Notes under the pieces: generated by a model | Seen by the model: only the letters and a program-made list of their open reading frames with translations | Database searches by the model: none | What the model was told of the DNA's origin: nothing | Position numbers and translations under genes: made by a program | In this document: in pieces, positions 32,327-32,346 of the stretch | Layout of the letters: each line of letters starts with the position of its first letter | How positions within the stretch are numbered: position 1 is the first letter of the stretch | Source of the DNA: Mesorhizobium escarrei | Lineage (GTDB): Bacteria; Pseudomonadota; Alphaproteobacteria; Rhizobiales; Rhizobiaceae | DNA length: 32,346 nt | Reading direction: 5' to 3' | NCBI RefSeq assembly: GCF_935825525.1 | Contig: NZ_CAKXZT010000141.1 | Coordinates: forward strand, 31,773 to 64,118

Positions 32327-32346
32327 CCTGCCACGGGTAATTTCCT

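Noticed and set aside
1..32346. CRISPR array, tRNA or rRNA genes, nod boxes
   Set aside because: I saw no regularly spaced short repeats, no tRNA- or rRNA-like stretch and no nod-box pattern.

Overview
The window looks like a stretch of rhizobial symbiosis-island or integrative-element DNA, most probably from a Mesorhizobium-type alphaproteobacterium. Intact genes lie among many broken insertion-sequence pieces (IS5, IS21 and IS110 types), a group II intron scar and gene duplicates at several stages of decay. The right end carries a TraR-like LuxR regulator, a broken DUF2285 gene resembling the C-terminal part of FseA, and a divergent QseM/QseC-like pair. Together these resemble the quorum-sensing and excision switch of Mesorhizobium symbiosis ICEs. 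No nod, nif or fix gene is visible, so the organism is an inference.

Left part (1-11000): a two-gene unit encodes methylaspartate ammonia-lyase and a class III CoA-transferase (490-2926). It runs into a group II intron 3' scar with an intact domain V. An IS5-type element with perfect 18-bp inverted repeats follows (3806-5048), and its right end supplies the stop codon of a TauD-type dioxygenase on the minus strand. After a long decayed stretch comes a peptidase pair, M20 and M24 (8293-10969). The M24 protein lacks the usual metal ligands.

Middle (12778-21612): a plus-strand unit encodes a spermidine/putrescine-type ABC importer (Tat-exported binding protein, ATPase, and a permease with both halves fused), a NylB-like serine hydrolase and a CitE-type citramalyl/malyl-CoA lyase. 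On the minus strand an aminotransferase-fold phospho-lyase and a small-molecule kinase of the hydroxylysine/ethanolamine-phosphate type form a two-gene unit. This cassette sits between two direct copies of the citE 3' end.

Right part (21909-30438): the module citE fragment, lysR, aldehyde dehydrogenase and class I fumarase occurs twice. The first copy is broken in every gene. The second is intact in lysR, aldehyde dehydrogenase and fumarase. Between the copies lies a 95-bp piece of the ammonia-lyase gene, nearly identical to the gene at the left end, joined to a third citE fragment.

Working model (inference): an amino compound is imported by the ABC system and released from a peptide- or amide-like form by the M20, M24 and NylB-like hydrolases. 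The carbon is then burned through 3-methylaspartate, mesaconate (ammonia-lyase), citramalate (class I fumarase acting as mesaconase), citramalyl-CoA (CoA-transferase) and finally acetyl-CoA plus pyruvate (CitE). Glutamate mutase, the usual source of 3-methylaspartate, is not in the window. The kinase/phospho-lyase pair and the aldehyde dehydrogenase could form a second feeder route for an amino alcohol.
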